Positions 21,648-33,959 are shown, counted from the stretch's first letter. The stretch is 64,000 nt of DNA from Tolypeutes matacus (GCA_026826555.1 JAKSZT010054396.1:13161200-13225199); one strand, 5' to 3'. Translations and numbers: made by a program. The notes: generated by a model from the sequence alone, not told the origin.

Positions 21648-22072
21648 GAAACGGATATGGCTCAAGAGGTTCGGCGTCCGTCTACCATATGGAGAGACCA
21701 GGGTTCGATCCCTGGTACCTCCCGGTTAAAAAAAAAAAAAAAGAAGGTGTGCAGGTGAGCCAATGGTGTGTGGCAAGCCAGGCCCTGCTGAGCCATGCAG
21801 CAAGATGATGATGCAGCAAGGGAGAGACACAGGAGAGAGCCAAGACGAGATGCACCAGGAACCAGGAACTGAGGTGGTGCAGGTGGCAGCGTGCCTCTCT
21901 CCCACATCGGAGGTCCCTAGGATCAAATCCCAGTGAAGACTGGAGGAGAAGGATGAGAAGAGAAGGCAGGAAACAACACAGAGGAACATCCAGTGAATGG
22001 ACAAGGACGGCAAGTGTGTATGTGTGTGTGTGGGAATAAATAAAGTAAATAAATAAATCTTTTTAAAAAATA
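21648..22072 (+). mobile_element. Long tRNA-derived SINE, best forward copy
   Basis: Best forward example of the long form. The tRNA-like head has 'gatatggctcaagaggttcgg' and an intact B-box 'gggttcgatccctgg' (21650-21722). Then come 16 A's and 'gaaggtgtgcaggtgag', a GC-rich body with 'gcaagatgatgatgcagcaagg', a second B-box-like 'aggatcaaatccc' at about 21920, a (TG)n run (22016-22031), and a tail of AAAT/TAAA units. Pol III boxes suggest it was once transcribable. Confidence 0.88.
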
Positions 22073-22740
22073 CAATAAAACAGAGAAGAAAAGTCTTAGT
22101 GATCTTGGGTTAAGGAAAGCACAAACTATAAAACTGATGAATTGTACTTCATCAATTTTTAAATTTCTCTCCAAAAGATCATCTTATGTTAAGAAAGTAA
22201 AAAGCTAAATTACAGACTGGGAAAAATATATCTGATAAGGGACTTATATCAGAATATGTAAATATCTCTTATAACTCAATATTAAAAAGAAAAGCAACCC
22301 AGTTTAAAAATGAGCAAAAGATTTGAACATACACATCACCACAGATTATACACATATGTAAAATATAGCCATGAAAAAATTCTTGACATCATTAGTCATT
22401 ACAAACATGCAGTTCAATCCAAAATGAGATATGACTACACACCCATTAAATTGTCTAAAATTAAAATGACTGATCATACCATGGGCTGGCAATGGTAAAA
22501 CATTTCCATTCCACTAGCATTTATACACTGCTGGTAGAAATGTAAAATGGTACAATCACTTTGAGAAACAGACAATTACTTTAAAAGATTAAAATATACC
22601 TATCATACTATCTAGCCATTCCTTTTCTAGGTATTTTCCCAAGGAAAATGAAAACATGTCCACACAAAGACATATACATAAATGTCCATAAAATATTATT
22701 TAAAAACACGGGATATAATTATTATGAGATCTACTTAAAA

Positions 22741-23369
22741 AGTAATTAATAAGGTAGTTCTACAATAGTATTATTTATTAGGCATTTGTGACTCCACCAT
22801 AAAGGGAATCAAATGTAACTAGCTGTGCTTTGATGGACCCTTAGCTTAACATGACTGTTTTATTTGACCCAAAATTTCTAGATGAAACTCACAGACCACA
22901 TTAAAGTGTTATTCATGCAAAACCAGATTTTTAACTACAGTAAGAGAAATCAAAATGAAATGAAAAATTCAACCATGGCCCACTTTTTGGACAAATCAAC
23001 ATTTATTTTTCCTTGTTCCCATCTGGTACTTGTCTTCATGCATAAAACATTTTTACACAGTTGTAAAAATTCAATTTTGCATTCAGCTTTTGAAGATCAA
23101 TTGTAATATTTGTTTTCCATATAGTTACTTAGTCTTCATAATTATTTTTAATGACTACATTATTTTACTTTGTGGATCTGCCATTTTTAACATTTCCCCT
23201 ATTGCTGGACATGAATGATTTTTTAAAAATGTAGCTATTAGAAAAATGTTGTAGTTAGTACCTTTCATGTGCAAAACATTTTCTTTCCTTTGGATTACTT
23301 CCTTGGGATAAATTCCTAGGATAGGATTATTGAATAAAAACATGAACATTTCTATAGCTCTCAATACAT
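22741..23369. other. No gene recognised; weak LINE-like sequence
   Basis: AT-rich sequence. The part at 23270-23365 ('cttccttgggataaattcctaggatagg') resembles reversed ancient LINE sequence. No gene is recognised. Confidence 0.35.
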
Positions 23370-24340
23370 ATTGTCAATGGATTTCCATACATTCATTCAC
23401 CACTTTCTTCTTGCCAGACACTGATTAAGTGTTGGAGTTTCAGTGGTGAGTAAAATATACAGTCTACACTCATAGAGCCCACCGTGTAGATGGGGAGACA
23501 GACTCAATCAGATCATCATGCAGATGGATAACATTATAACCATGGTAAGGGTTACTAAGGAGATAGACATGGAACTATAAAAGTATTTAATGGTGGAACT
23601 AAGGAAAAAATGATTGCAATAGAAGCTTAAGGATGAGTAGGAACTCACTAGGGCAAGGGGTGGGGAAGGAGAAGCATTCTAAGCAGAGGCAGCAGCATGT
23701 GCAAACAACACGATAGCTGGCACACAAAGAACTGGGGAAGCATGGGGCAAGACCACACAGGGTCCTTGTAGGTCACGTAAGGGTTTTGGTCTTTATCCCG
23801 AGAGCAATGTGACCCTATTGAACTGGATATGTGTTTCGAAACACTCACTTTGGCCACAATATGTAGAAGGAAGAGCTTGAAAATGGATAAGGGGTACCCA
23901 TTGGTGGTGGTGGTGGGGCTATTGCAGTGGTCCAGATGAAAGATGAGAGTAGCTTAGACTACAATAGGGGATAGAGATGGGGCTAAGTGGACACATTTAG
24001 GAAATACTGAAGAGGTAGACTGACAAGACTTGGTGGTGGAGTTGATTTAAATGGGTGGGGAAATAGGAGGAGAAGGGACTGTGAAGGATGACTCCTAGTC
24101 TTTGAGCAGAAGAAGCAAGATGAGTGGTGACGCCATCCACAGATAGAGGGGACAATGAACGAGGACCAGGATTAGGGAGAATTCGTGAATAAGGAATTTG
24201 AGGTGTCTTTGAGATAGGCAAAGGGAGCTGTCAGGCAGGCAGCTGGTGTGGGTCTGAAGCTCAGAGGAGAGTTTGAGGGTTGGAGCCATGGACTTAGTCA
24301 GCAGTGTGGAGGTGGTGACTAAAGCCACAGGCATGGATGA
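23370..24340 (+). repeat. L2-like ancient LINE relic
   Basis: Starts with 'cattcattcaccactttcttcttgccagacactg', continues with 'tcatagagcccaccgtgtagatggggagacag' and 'ggtccttgtaggtcacgtaagggttttgg', then a long GA-rich stretch. This order of phrases is typical of L2-derived sequence, though highly diverged. No coding frame. Confidence 0.6.
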
Positions 24341-24985
24341 GCTTGCCTAGGGGAGAGGGTGAGAGTGAACGGGGTCCAGACCAGGAGAATGAGGCACTAC
24401 CACTTTAATGGCCAAGTAGGGAAGACAGGTGGCTAAGGAGACTGAGAGAGACATGGGAGGAAAACCAGGAGGACATGATGGCCCAGAAGCCAAGGGACGA
24501 ATGTTTCAGGAAGGAGAGAGTGGTTGGATGCTTCCGAGATGTGCTGGCAAATGGATTTACATCAGTGGTGACCAGGCAAGGTGGAGAAGTGAATGAGAGA
24601 TAAGGAACAGGGATGGCGAGTCTATGCAGCTCTTTCCAGAAGCACCTCAGAGAAGATGAGTAAGAGGATAAAGGTAAGGGGAGGGTTTGAGAGTTTTTGT
24701 TTTTTATTATCTTTTCAGAAAAGAGGATTTGGGCATATCTTGAAGGTTGATGGGAAGAGGCTTGAGTGGAGAGGAGGAGAGTGATTCCAAGAGAGATGCG
24801 TCAATGGATAGCAATAAGGTCCCTGAGTAGTCGGGAGGTGATGCAGTCTGAAAACAGGGGAAGGGAACCTTTTTGGGGAGAAGAGACACCCCTCTCCTAT
24901 AACAGTCCTGTACCCATTAACATGACCTCCAACCAGGGCTCAGAAGGGCCTAGTGTTTCATTTAATGCTCTGCTTTCGCAGCTTG
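24341..24985. other. No gene recognised
   Basis: Purine-rich unique-looking sequence, possibly a continuation of the L2-like block. Confidence 0.35.
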
Positions 24986-25425
24986 CAATTCAGATTTTTT
25001 TTTTTTTTAAGATTTATTTATTTATTTATTCCCCCTCCCCTTGTTTTTTTCTTTTTTTCTTTGTGCTCGCTATCTGCTCTCTGTGTGTTCTTCTGTGTCT
25101 GCTTGTCTTCTCTTTAGGTGGCACTGGGAATCGATCCTGGGACCTTCTAGGGTGGAGAGAGGCTGCTCAATTTCTTGTGCTACCTCGGCTCCCTGGTCTG
25201 CTATGTCTCTTATTGTCTCTCTTCTGTGTTTCTTTTTGTTGCGTCATCTTGCTGCACCAGCTATCTGTGTGGACCAGCGCTCCTGCGTGGGCCAGCTCTC
25301 TGCTCGGGCCAGCTTGCCATGTGGGCATGCTTGTCTTTCACCAGGAGGCCCCAGGAATCAAACCCTGGACTTCCCATATGGTAGATGGGAGCCCAACCGC
25401 TTGAGCCACATAAGCTTCCCTATAT
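24986..25425 (-). mobile_element. Long tRNA-derived SINE
   Basis: On the minus strand the tRNA-like head reads from 25418 down ('tatgtggctcaagcggttggg', then 'cagggtttgattcctgg'). A body follows, then a second B-box-like 'caggatcgattcccag' at about 25125, then a TAAA-rich tail. Its body differs in the middle from the 41112 copy, so it may be another subfamily. The 212-codon plus-strand frame overlapping it is antisense repeat, not a gene. Confidence 0.85.
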
Positions 25426-26129
25426 TTTTTTAATAAGACATCCCTGTTTACATTTTGTACTGGGCCCCCCAGATTAATGTAGCAGTCCCGCCTCCAGCAA
25501 GGTCCCCCAGACCTCACTAGAACTGGATATAATCATCTAAACCTTTTTTGTTGTGGCTCCACACGTAGAGGCACATGTTTCTTAATTTGCATTTCTTTAA
25601 TCACCAGCCAGGCTATGTTTCCTCATGTTTGTTTACTAACCATGTTTCCTTTTGTGTAAAATGCCTGTGTCCTTTGCTCATTTTTGATGTTTTCAAATGC
25701 CAAAACCCTGTTTCCTCTCTGGGAATAACATTAAATTGTTGAAATACATGGAGAGTGTTTTCTGCAAAAACAGTCTGGGGTTTCAGGAAAGAAGGGCCAG
25801 AGGGTCCTTGAGAAGCAGATCCTCGTGTCGTTAGCAACGCTGGCCAGCGAGAACCATCCTGTCAGTGCGTGAGCACGGCAGTCTTTTATCCAAGTACCTC
25901 CACAGCTAGGATCTCAGCTGATTCTCTGCTGTGGCTTTCTGGGCCGCTTGCTTCTTGTCACCCACAGTTCTCTTTACCCCTGACCGTGCTGTGTGCTCAT
26001 GGCCACTTCTGAGCAGCATGTTCTGCCTGGGGCACCAGCAGTTAAGGAGAGCAGGTCCCTGGAATGTTCAGCCTAGAGAGCGAGGGACCAGAATTCCATT
26101 ACCAGATATTTGAAAACTATTGATTTTAG
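25426..26129. other. No gene recognised
   Basis: Unique-looking sequence. A weak LINE-like phrase 'cttaatttgcatttctttaatcacc' lies at about 25580. Confidence 0.35.
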
Positions 26130-26360
26130 TGAAGGGTGTGTGGATGGGCTTTGGATCTCCAGACTGATGTGTGTGCTCAAATCCCAACTCTGCCACTGGC
26201 TGTGTACCTGGGGCAAGTGGCTCAGCTCCAATTTTCTGGGACTATCCGTAAAAAGGGAATAGCTTGTTTGACAAGGTATTGGGAAGAGTAAAGGAGATGA
26301 ACAATATGAAAGCACATAGCCCGGTGCCTGGTGCAGAGCCAGTGCTCCTTTACCTGGAGT
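26130..26360 (+). repeat. MIR SINE
   Basis: Forward MIR: 'ctcaaatcccaactctgccactggctgtgtacctggggcaag', then 'agtaaaggagatgaacaatatgaaagcaca' and 'tgcctggtgcagagccagtgctc'. Confidence 0.7.
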
Positions 26361-28384
26361 TGGTTAAAATCGCCCTGTAGAGCCCTCTATTTAGCACTGG
26401 AACCAATGAGTAGAAGTTAAAAGGAAAAAAGATTTCAGCCATAATCTTCCAATAGTCAGGACTGAGCAAAAAAAAGAAACGAGCTCCTTAGAAGGGAGTG
26501 AGTTCCTGTCAGTAGAGATATGAAAACAAAGACTGGGATATTAAAAGGGGGATTCAAGCATCATATAACAAATTGGGCTAAGAGATCTTTAGGATCCCAT
26601 CTGACCATGAGGAGCTTGGATTTTGTGACAGGAAAGTCCACTGTCATAGAAATCTGTTGGGTGCCCCCCCAACATCTATTCTCCCCCTTTTCCTTTCCTC
26701 TGGCTTTCTTACCAAGACAATAAGTGCATCTTATCCCCTGGCCGTAATCATTGGTTCATAAATAGGTATTTCAGGCCAAGAAGACAGAAGGAAATACTTT
26801 TTTTAAGGTTCTGAAAAATAACTGCTCTCTCTTTTCTATAGGAGCTACCAACAACAACAAAAAAACTAATAAAGAGATGTATTCTCTTTCTTGCTAGACA
26901 AGAATGAGGATGCATAGAGCCTCAGTTGACAGTTGGTCTGTGGCAATGAATTAAACTAGTCTTACAATAAGGTTGTAAGATAAAATACAGCACCTCCTGT
27001 GAAACTGAATTTCAGATAAACAATGAATAATTTTTAGTGTAGTGTGTCCTATATTGCATGGGACATGCTAAAAACTAAAAATATAACTTAAAATTATTTG
27101 TTTTATTACATCACTTTTTTTCTTGCTAAATCTGGCAACCCAATGATTCCATGTAAGGCAGAGAGGAGAGACAGAAAGAAACTGGGTTCTTGGTAACCTA
27201 TGTGAGCCACTGGATCAAGCCTTGCCTGAAGCTCACACTTCTGAGATTTTTCAGGTACACGAACCAATAAATTATTTTTATTGTTTAACTGGGTTTGAGA
27301 CTAGCTTTCAGTGTCTCAGAACCTTCTTTACCCTAACAGATTTTTCAGAAACTGAAAGCTTTGATCTTATTGGGGCACAGATTTTCCAGGGAGAAGGCTC
27401 ACGTTGCTCTCTTTTCTTAGTCTGGCTGCACTTCTCAAGAACCTCTGTACTGCTCTGTTCCTTCTCTGCTCAGACAAGCATCCCTGCAGACACTCACTGG
27501 GCAACTCTGTCTCTATTTTTTAAAAAAAGACCTTTACGAGAAGCACAGTTTTGTCTTCAGCTTCCTCCCCTTATCCCCCCAAGCCAGATCAGAGCGGTCT
27601 GAGCTGAGGCCAGCTCTCTCCAAGAAGTCATTACTGCCTGGTGGGTGCTGCAGCCTCAGCCCATACACAGACTGGCCAGTGTCTGCTTGGCTCCCTGGCA
27701 GAGAGGAGCTGCCTTGGGATGGACAGAAAATTGACCAGTCTTGTTTTTCTTTGGACCAGAAGAAACCAGTTCCTTTTAATTTTCAATGGCCAGGCTTGGA
27801 AACCTAGCTTGCCAGAAGAGAGAGAGAGAGAGAAGAGAGAAGCGGTCCTTTGGGGGAAGCTCTGGCTAGGGCATTAAAGAGGCAGGATTTTGCTGGAAAT
27901 TGTGCTCCCTGGCCAAGACCAGGTGGAAAGATCAATTTGGGATTCATGAATTAGTCCCTTCATTTTTTTTTTCTGTGTTTGATTTTCTTCATCTATAAAA
28001 CAGTGTTGGACCATTGGCTGAAATATTAGAGATAAGTCAGGGCCCAGGTGTTGGATGAGCCTGGGGTTTGAGGCAGGGGTTGAACATAGGGCAGTACTAC
28101 CAATTATAAGAGTATCGGCTCCAATCCTCAAATAGGCTAGACCCATGAAAACAAGCTGGGCACAATAGCACTATACCCAACAGCCATTTGTGACGCATCT
28201 CCCTTTATTTCTGACTTCACCACAACCAGATCTAAGTCTTAACTCCATTTACACCCCATAGATATGCGTTTGGTCTTTAGACACCTTGTTTACAACATCT
28301 TGCATTCTCTGAGGATGCTGATTAAGAACTGTTCCTTTGGTCCTTCCTGCTTTGGTCGGCTTCAGTAGGGTACTATTACTCTGG
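26361..28384. other. No gene recognised
   Basis: Two kilobases of mostly unique sequence. At 27180-27310 'gagccactggatcaagccttgcctgaagc...acgaaccaataaattattttta' resembles the end of an old mammalian interspersed repeat. An open frame at 27222-27602 starts inside it and shows no domain. A short GA tract lies at about 27820-27840. Confidence 0.4.
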
Positions 28385-28745
28385 TGTATCAGTTAGGCAT
28401 TGCCGCTCTAATGAATAGGCCCGAACATATAATAGATAAACATAATAGAAATGTATTTCTTTCTCATTTAACAGTATAGGGCAGTTCTAGGTTAGAGGTT
28501 GGGTGTGGGGAATGTGGGAGCATTCTTTTCCTTGCAGTCACTCAGAGAACTTGGCTGAAGGCAGGTGCACCATCTTAAAAACGGCTTCCAAAGTCAGGCT
28601 TGGGGATCACCACCTCAGTTAAACAGAGGAAGAGCGAGCATGGGAGGGTTTTATTGGTTAGCCCTGGGAAGAGTACACATCTAACACATTTCATTGATTA
28701 GAGCTTATGTCGCAAGGCTACACCCAATTTGGAGGGAGTTGGTCA
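28385..28745. repeat. Degenerate interspersed repeat, family unassigned
   Basis: The order 'tatcagttaggcattgccgctctaatga', 'agaaatgtatttctttctca', 'cagttctaggttag', 'gtgggagggttttattggtta' and 'tacacccaatttggagggag' is shared in outline with 51560-51970. The layout is that of an old medium-reiteration repeat. The name is not assigned. Confidence 0.5.
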
Positions 28746-29529
28746 ATGTAATGGAGCTGTATGTCCAGGAGGGAGGGGGATTGGGTTATGAGTCGCTGCC
28801 ACACCTGCTATCAGCCCATTTGTATCTCTGGTAGCCTGAGCTGATGTCCCCGTCTGGCCCATGCTGGTTCTGAGTTGCCAGCTTAGGGCTCCTGAAATTC
28901 GCTGCTGGGAATAGGAGTAGTCTGGGACTTTGGTAAGTGCCAGCTCTATCTCAGATGGGTTAAGTGGAGGGGCATGGAGCAGTGAGACAGGCAGGATGTC
29001 ACACCATTGCCACACCGCTGTCACCATCACCATAATTAACCACATGCCCTCCAGGCCTAGGAACTCTTCTTTTCCACTGCAGAGGGAGGAAAATGGTAAG
29101 TATGAATTTGCTGGTAGGCCCACCAGAACCTCAAGAGGTGTGTTTTTTAGTCCCAGGGCGGTCATGTTTCCCAGGAAACCTGTGTGTGTGTGTGTGTGTC
29201 TCATTTCCCTATCAGCCTGTATGCCTCTTGAGGGCACAGACCATATCGAATTCCCCTCTGAACTTCTCCCTCCTGAAAGCACCCTGCACAGAAATATCCA
29301 CTCACTGAATGAATACTTTTGTCAGAGAATTCTTGAATTCAGTTAAATGGAAAATCTAAGCCAACCATGAAAGAAAGATCAAAGGGCAATTTATAGTAAA
29401 CCACACACTCGCTCCTGTATTTTTCCTTCACACCCTGTTCCCTTCCCTCATCTCCCTGGCTTTCCTAGGCGGGCTTCCACGTGGCTTGGCTCATTCACTC
29501 TGGCTAGAGAATTTCCTAACATTTTGTTT
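28746..29529. other. No gene recognised
   Basis: Unique-looking sequence with overlapping open frames on both strands (a 179-codon frame on minus at 28743-29282, a 138-codon frame on plus at 28930-29346). Neither has a recognisable domain, and both cross a (TG)n run at 29181-29199. I see no basis for calling a gene. Confidence 0.4.
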
Positions 29530-29915
29530 ATTAGTAGTAGTAATAGTGCCCTTACTGTGAATAGCTGCAATTTATAGAGCCTCGAAAGGGAGCCCCCGTG
29601 AATGCAGGGTCTGTGTGGCCCTTAGTCCCCAGCACAGGCCTGGCCCACTGTATACTTTCCATATGTGTTTTTTTGATAAATGGAGGAAACTCTTTGGTGC
29701 CAGGTATTGGGTCAGACTCCCTAGATACATTACCTATAATTTTCAAAACCATCTAGCAAAGAATTATTATAATCATTATTTTACAGATGAGGAAACTGAG
29801 GCTTAGTGAGGTTAAGTAATTTGCCCAAGGTCACATAGCTAGAATGTGGTTGAGCCAAAATGCTAGTCAAGGACTGTCTGACTCTAAGGTGTATCTTCTT
29901 GTTATTAAATCATGC
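29530..29915 (-). repeat. MIR SINE
   Basis: Reversed MIR: 'taatagtgcccttactgtgaatagctgca', 'attattttacagatgaggaaactgaggc', 'aagtaatttgcccaaggtcacatagct'. This is one of the best-kept MIR cores in the window. Confidence 0.8.
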
Positions 29916-30009
29916 AGCCTCCTGCTGCCCTTAGCCCAGCTGCTCCCTTTTATTTATCTCCTTACATACTCTATCACGTGGATGACTCCACAAAGAGCTT
30001 AGCAGTGCA

Positions 30010-30640
30010 GATACAGTCTTTGCCATAATGGAACCCATGGTCTAGTGTCAAGACAGGTACACACTCTGTGCCCAAGTGAGTGCCCAATCAGATACACACT
30101 CTAAAGTAGGGTGAGTTCCAGTAAGGAGAAACAACAGAATGCCTTGAGGTGCTTTCTTGGCTTGGATGGTCAGAGAGAGCCCCTCTGAAGCTGAAAGCTG
30201 GATGATAAAGGATAAGAAAGAGCCAGCCCTAGTGTGGAGAGAGTGTCTCAGGCAGAGGGAGCGGTATAGGGGTAGGCCTGAGGCAAGAAAGTACTTGGCA
30301 CTAGAGGAATGGAAAGTAGGCCAGTGTGGCTGGACCAGTGATGCAAAGGACTATGGATGAAGACAAGCTGCAGGAAATGGGCAGATCCCAAGGCCAATGG
30401 ATGAAGGGGCTGGCCTGTGTTGTGAGTGCAGCGGTAGACCAGGGGAGAGTTTTAAGCAGGAGAACTACATGATTCTATTTACACATAAAGAAAGAGCACA
30501 CCTGCTTTTGTGTAGTGAATGAATTAGAGTAAAGAAAATTGGAAGCAGGGAAGAGGCTATTGCAATAATCTAGGCAAAGAGATAAAGGTGGCTTGAACCA
30601 GTGCATAATAAGAGACAGATTGGGGATGGCATTTGGCAGT
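30010..30640 (+). repeat. L2-like ancient LINE relic
   Basis: Phrases such as 'cagtctttgccataatggaaccc', 'ggcctgaggcaagaaagtacttggc', 'gagagttttaagcaggagaactacatgatt' and 'attgcaataatctaggcaaag' follow the same order as the block at 23450-23960. It is a diverged L2-type relic without a coding frame. Confidence 0.6.
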
Positions 30641-32244
30641 AGGATCAATAGGGCTCAGTGATGGAGTCTTCATAGAGGAGTCAAGATTTCTAAACATCAC
30701 TGAAGTTGGACTAAATCCAGTTTGTATGAACAGGGAGGACCCTTCACTAGGTTTTCCAAGAACTTCTGGTCAAAAGGCCAGAAGTTTACCTTCTCAAGTC
30801 AAACCAGTTAAGTCTTCATTGTGAGCATCTGTGATAGAAGATCAGTCTAGTGAGAGCTGATTCTGCCTGTGAGGTTGACTGTTACAGAGTTAAGGTTTTA
30901 TACTGAGATTGGGTCAGGATGGGCCAGACCAGGTTGAAGCATTGGAATGTGGTGTTTTGCCCTGGTCTAAGGGAGGGGTCCAGATATCCAGGCAGAGTGC
31001 CCAAATGTCAGGGAGCAGATTGTGCCCTTGATATGGAAAGTGGCATGACTTAGGGGTCAGGGAGGCCAGTCTAGTGGTCATCAGATAACCTGGGTTAAGA
31101 TGGTAGTCAAAGGAGCCCAAAGAATTGAGATTTCCATGATTCATTTTGAGTCCTTCTCCCCTGTACCTTCTTTCCTAGAAATTCTCCAACAGATCCCCCA
31201 AATGCCAGTTATATTTAGTAGGGTGAGGCAGGGGTGGGGGTGGGGTGGGGGGTGGAGGCATGGGAATTGTTAGGAATGACTTTGTTTAATTCTGGGGTTT
31301 AGCTAAATTCACTGGATTTTCCCAGCTGCTGGGTGAGATTGGTTTTCCATGGGTTGGTAGTCCTGCTGTTCCAGTTCAATGAAAATAATGGGAGCTCTTG
31401 AATTAATGTCTGCCCTCAATTTCTCTCTCTACTCCTGACCCGATGTGCTCGTTGACTCCAGGTGCACGCGTTCTCCCAGCCAGGCTCTCCCCATCCCTGC
31501 CTGCCCTGCCTGCCCCGGGAGGAGCTTGGGTGCCCAGGTCCGATGTGCTGTGGCTCCCACCGCACCAATATGAGTCCTCCAGCTGGAGAAGGCAGAATGT
31601 GCTAGCCCACACCCCCTCTCCCGAGGAAGCCAGGCCCTTTGAGCAAACCTGCAGTGGGCCACATGTTTCCCTCCTTTTAAAAATAAGCACTCCCTGTGGC
31701 ACAAGCTGGCCCTCACCCTGGCCGCGTGAGTCTCTTCCAAAAACCTGTCAGAGTATCCTTTGTAATGCTAGTGGAAGAGAGAAGGTGGAAAAAAAGACTT
31801 CTGTTCATCCGGATGTTTGACATCCAGAGAAGGAATATTATTGCTTCTCCAGTCAAATACTGACGCTCCGCTGAGAAATATTTTCAACCCGCTGGCATCT
31901 TTGTGAACGTCAGCCAATGCACGCAGGCGCAAGGGGCTGGGCCAGGGCCCGTTTCTCCCAAGCAGCCACAGTCCTGTTGGGTGCCCTGAATGGGGCAGGT
32001 CTGGCCCCGACATAGAGGCTATTGTGACGTTCTCCCCATCCTATTGATGGGTATGGTCATGGAATTCTCTCCCTGCGATTACAGCCCAGCATCCTGGGGG
32101 GTGTCTGGGGGATGGGGTAGTGCCAAGGAGCTGAAATCTCCTTCCGGAGGCCAGCCTCCTAGAGGCAGGAGAGGCTGCCTGGGATGGGGCAGAGAGCGCT
32201 CACCTAGCTTCCCCCTCTGCCATTCTACATTTAAAACATTGTTT
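30641..32244. other. No gene recognised
   Basis: Mostly unique sequence. A G-rich (GGGGT)n-like run lies at about 31226-31258. The 31430-31740 part is GC-richer with open frames on both strands but few CpG and no domain. Confidence 0.4.
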
Positions 32245-33075
32245 TTTTGGTTATTGTTGTTACAAATGCAATTCATATTCATTAAAGGAATTTTGGAAAA
32301 TATGGAAAAGCAAAAAGGAGAAAATGAAAATCACTATGACTATAGAAAAATGACTATGTTCATTATATTTCATATCATTCAAGAATTATTTCTATGCATG
32401 ATCTAAATCTTTCAAAAAATCACTAAAATGACCTCATACAGCATATACTATTTCATAACTTGCTTTTTTCACCTAATAGTGTATCACGAATATCTTTTCA
32501 TTTCATTAAATACTCTTCTATCACATTTTAATGATACATAGTATTCTACTGAATTGATGTGTCATAATTTTAGATAACCCTCAATTAATGGATATTTAGG
32601 CAGTTTCCAACTTTTCACTGCTAGATACAACACTGTAAAGCTAACACTAGAGGCTTTGGGAACACCTATAATCGACACTAGCTACCTTTTTTGAGTGTGC
32701 ATTCTGCTTTATCTGGAAACAGAGATTGAGCTTATACAATGTACCCAGATACATGCATCAGAAGCAGAATTCACGCCCAGGTCTATCTGGCTCTAAATCC
32801 TGGGCTTTAAACAAGACTGGAGACAAATTAAACCAGGTTCTCAAAGGTAGAATTACTTGACCAAAGTGATGCCTTTGTAAGATATTATCATCTGGAAAGG
32901 AGTACCTGAGAGAAATTTGTTTCTTCTCACCATCAGCATTAGGTATTATTATCATTTAAAATTACAAAAAAATTTAAGAAGTGAAACACTTTTTGTTGCT
33001 TTAACTTGCATTTATTTGACTACTAGTGATTTGATCATTTTTCACATTTTTTGGCCATTTATATTTCTTCTTTTG
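32245..33075 (-). repeat. Old LINE-like relic
   Basis: Reversed LINE-like phrases such as 'gcttttttcacctaatagtgtatcacg', 'tattctactgaattgatgtgtcataattt' and 'taatggatatttaggcagtttcc'. Very diverged. The right part (32640-33075) may be a different piece. Confidence 0.5.
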
Positions 33076-33079
33076 TGAG

Positions 33080-33900
33080 TTCCATGGGAACTAAGACCTC
33101 TAAACAAGTGAAGCCCAGGGTTGCAGGAACAAGAGACAAAAATGTCATCAATGGGTCACTAGAAGTAGAAGTTCGTGAGAGGAGTCATTACCATTTCCAC
33201 TTTGTAATGTCTGGACCCTATAAATCTTGGCTATGGGAGAAACCACACCATATATTGGACACTGATTCAGAGCATATATTGCATTCCAAAATGGAAGTGA
33301 TCCAAAGTAATCAACCTGCCACCAGGTATTTGGGTGATTCCCCCATGGAGAGTGGCACCATATTGGGGGCTCAGTGTTGGTCTCTGCCATTGGTACATAG
33401 GGTGGACATTCAGTTGTGGCCATACCCATATTGGTCTTGGTGAGTGGAAGTCCATGTTACTGGGGCCATGGAAAACCTCTATTCCTGCAGTCACAGCCAC
33501 TTTGTTTATAAATCCATTGACATGGACAGAATGGGTCATCTTGTCTATCTGATTATTAAGATCATGTTCTGATGAGATTTCTCTTTGATGAGCATTCACT
33601 TGGAACACAAAAATCTTCACCTCTTGCAGAGGTCTCTCTATTTATCTCTTCCCCAGGTCTCCTTGTCATCAAATTTCCAATTGTGTTCCTTCCAAGTCCC
33701 TGACCAAGCCATTGGCTACTGCCCATGAATCAATATAGACCTAAACCTCTGGCCATCTTTCTTTCTAGGTAAGACAAACAACAATGTGACCTGCTCAAAG
33801 TTCTGCCCACTGGGAGACTTTCCCTTCACCACTGACCTCCAGTGTCACCCTGAGTAGACAGCTTTTGCCAGCAGTAGTTATTGAGTCTCCCACTTGTCTT
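33080..33900 (-). pseudogene. ERVL-like pol fragment (RNase H to integrase), broken
   Basis: An old endogenous retroviral relic read on the minus strand. From 33900 downward it resembles the RNase H end of pol. The open frame 33267-33620 covers the RNase H C-terminus and a 'VNAHQ' stretch is visible there. An overlapping frame at 33148-33429 then resembles the integrase N-terminus, with 'TWWQVDY' visible. The pieces lie in different frames with stops between them. No gag, env, primer-binding site or flanking LTR is visible. Assignment to ERVL-like class III is by resemblance. Confidence 0.65.
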
Positions 33901-33959
33901 GGCATGGCACTTAAGATCCTTCATAGCCCAGAGAAGCCCAAGGAGCCATGGCGACTAAA

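Larger units (their letters stand above)
21311..22740 (+). mobile_element. LINE-1 ORF2 C-terminal relic with SINE insertions
   Basis: Flanks of the SINE pair match the L1 ORF2 C-terminal region: before, 'gaacagttggatacagatacc...aggactataaaac'; after, 'cttagtgatcttgggttaagg', 'cagactgggaaaaatatatctgataaggg' and 'gctggcaatggt'. Very diverged, with no usable frame. The SINE cluster occupies 21494-22072. Confidence 0.7.

Noticed and set aside
21648..21722. Possible tRNA gene
   Set aside because: The tRNA-like A and B boxes belong to a SINE head. The unit lacks a proper anticodon arm and tRNA 3' end and is followed by the SINE body.
24766..25404. 212-codon plus-strand open frame
   Set aside because: Most of it is the antisense of the long SINE at 24986-25425, with poly-Phe/Leu from T-rich repeat sequence. 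No domain.
28743..29282. 179-codon minus-strand open frame, overlapped by a 138-codon plus-strand frame
   Set aside because: No recognisable domain. It crosses a (TG)n repeat and has equally long competing frames, and no splice context or promoter was seen.
31430..31740. Possible CpG-island promoter
   Set aside because: GC-rich, but CpG dinucleotides are sparse and no TATA, initiator or downstream exon could be supported.
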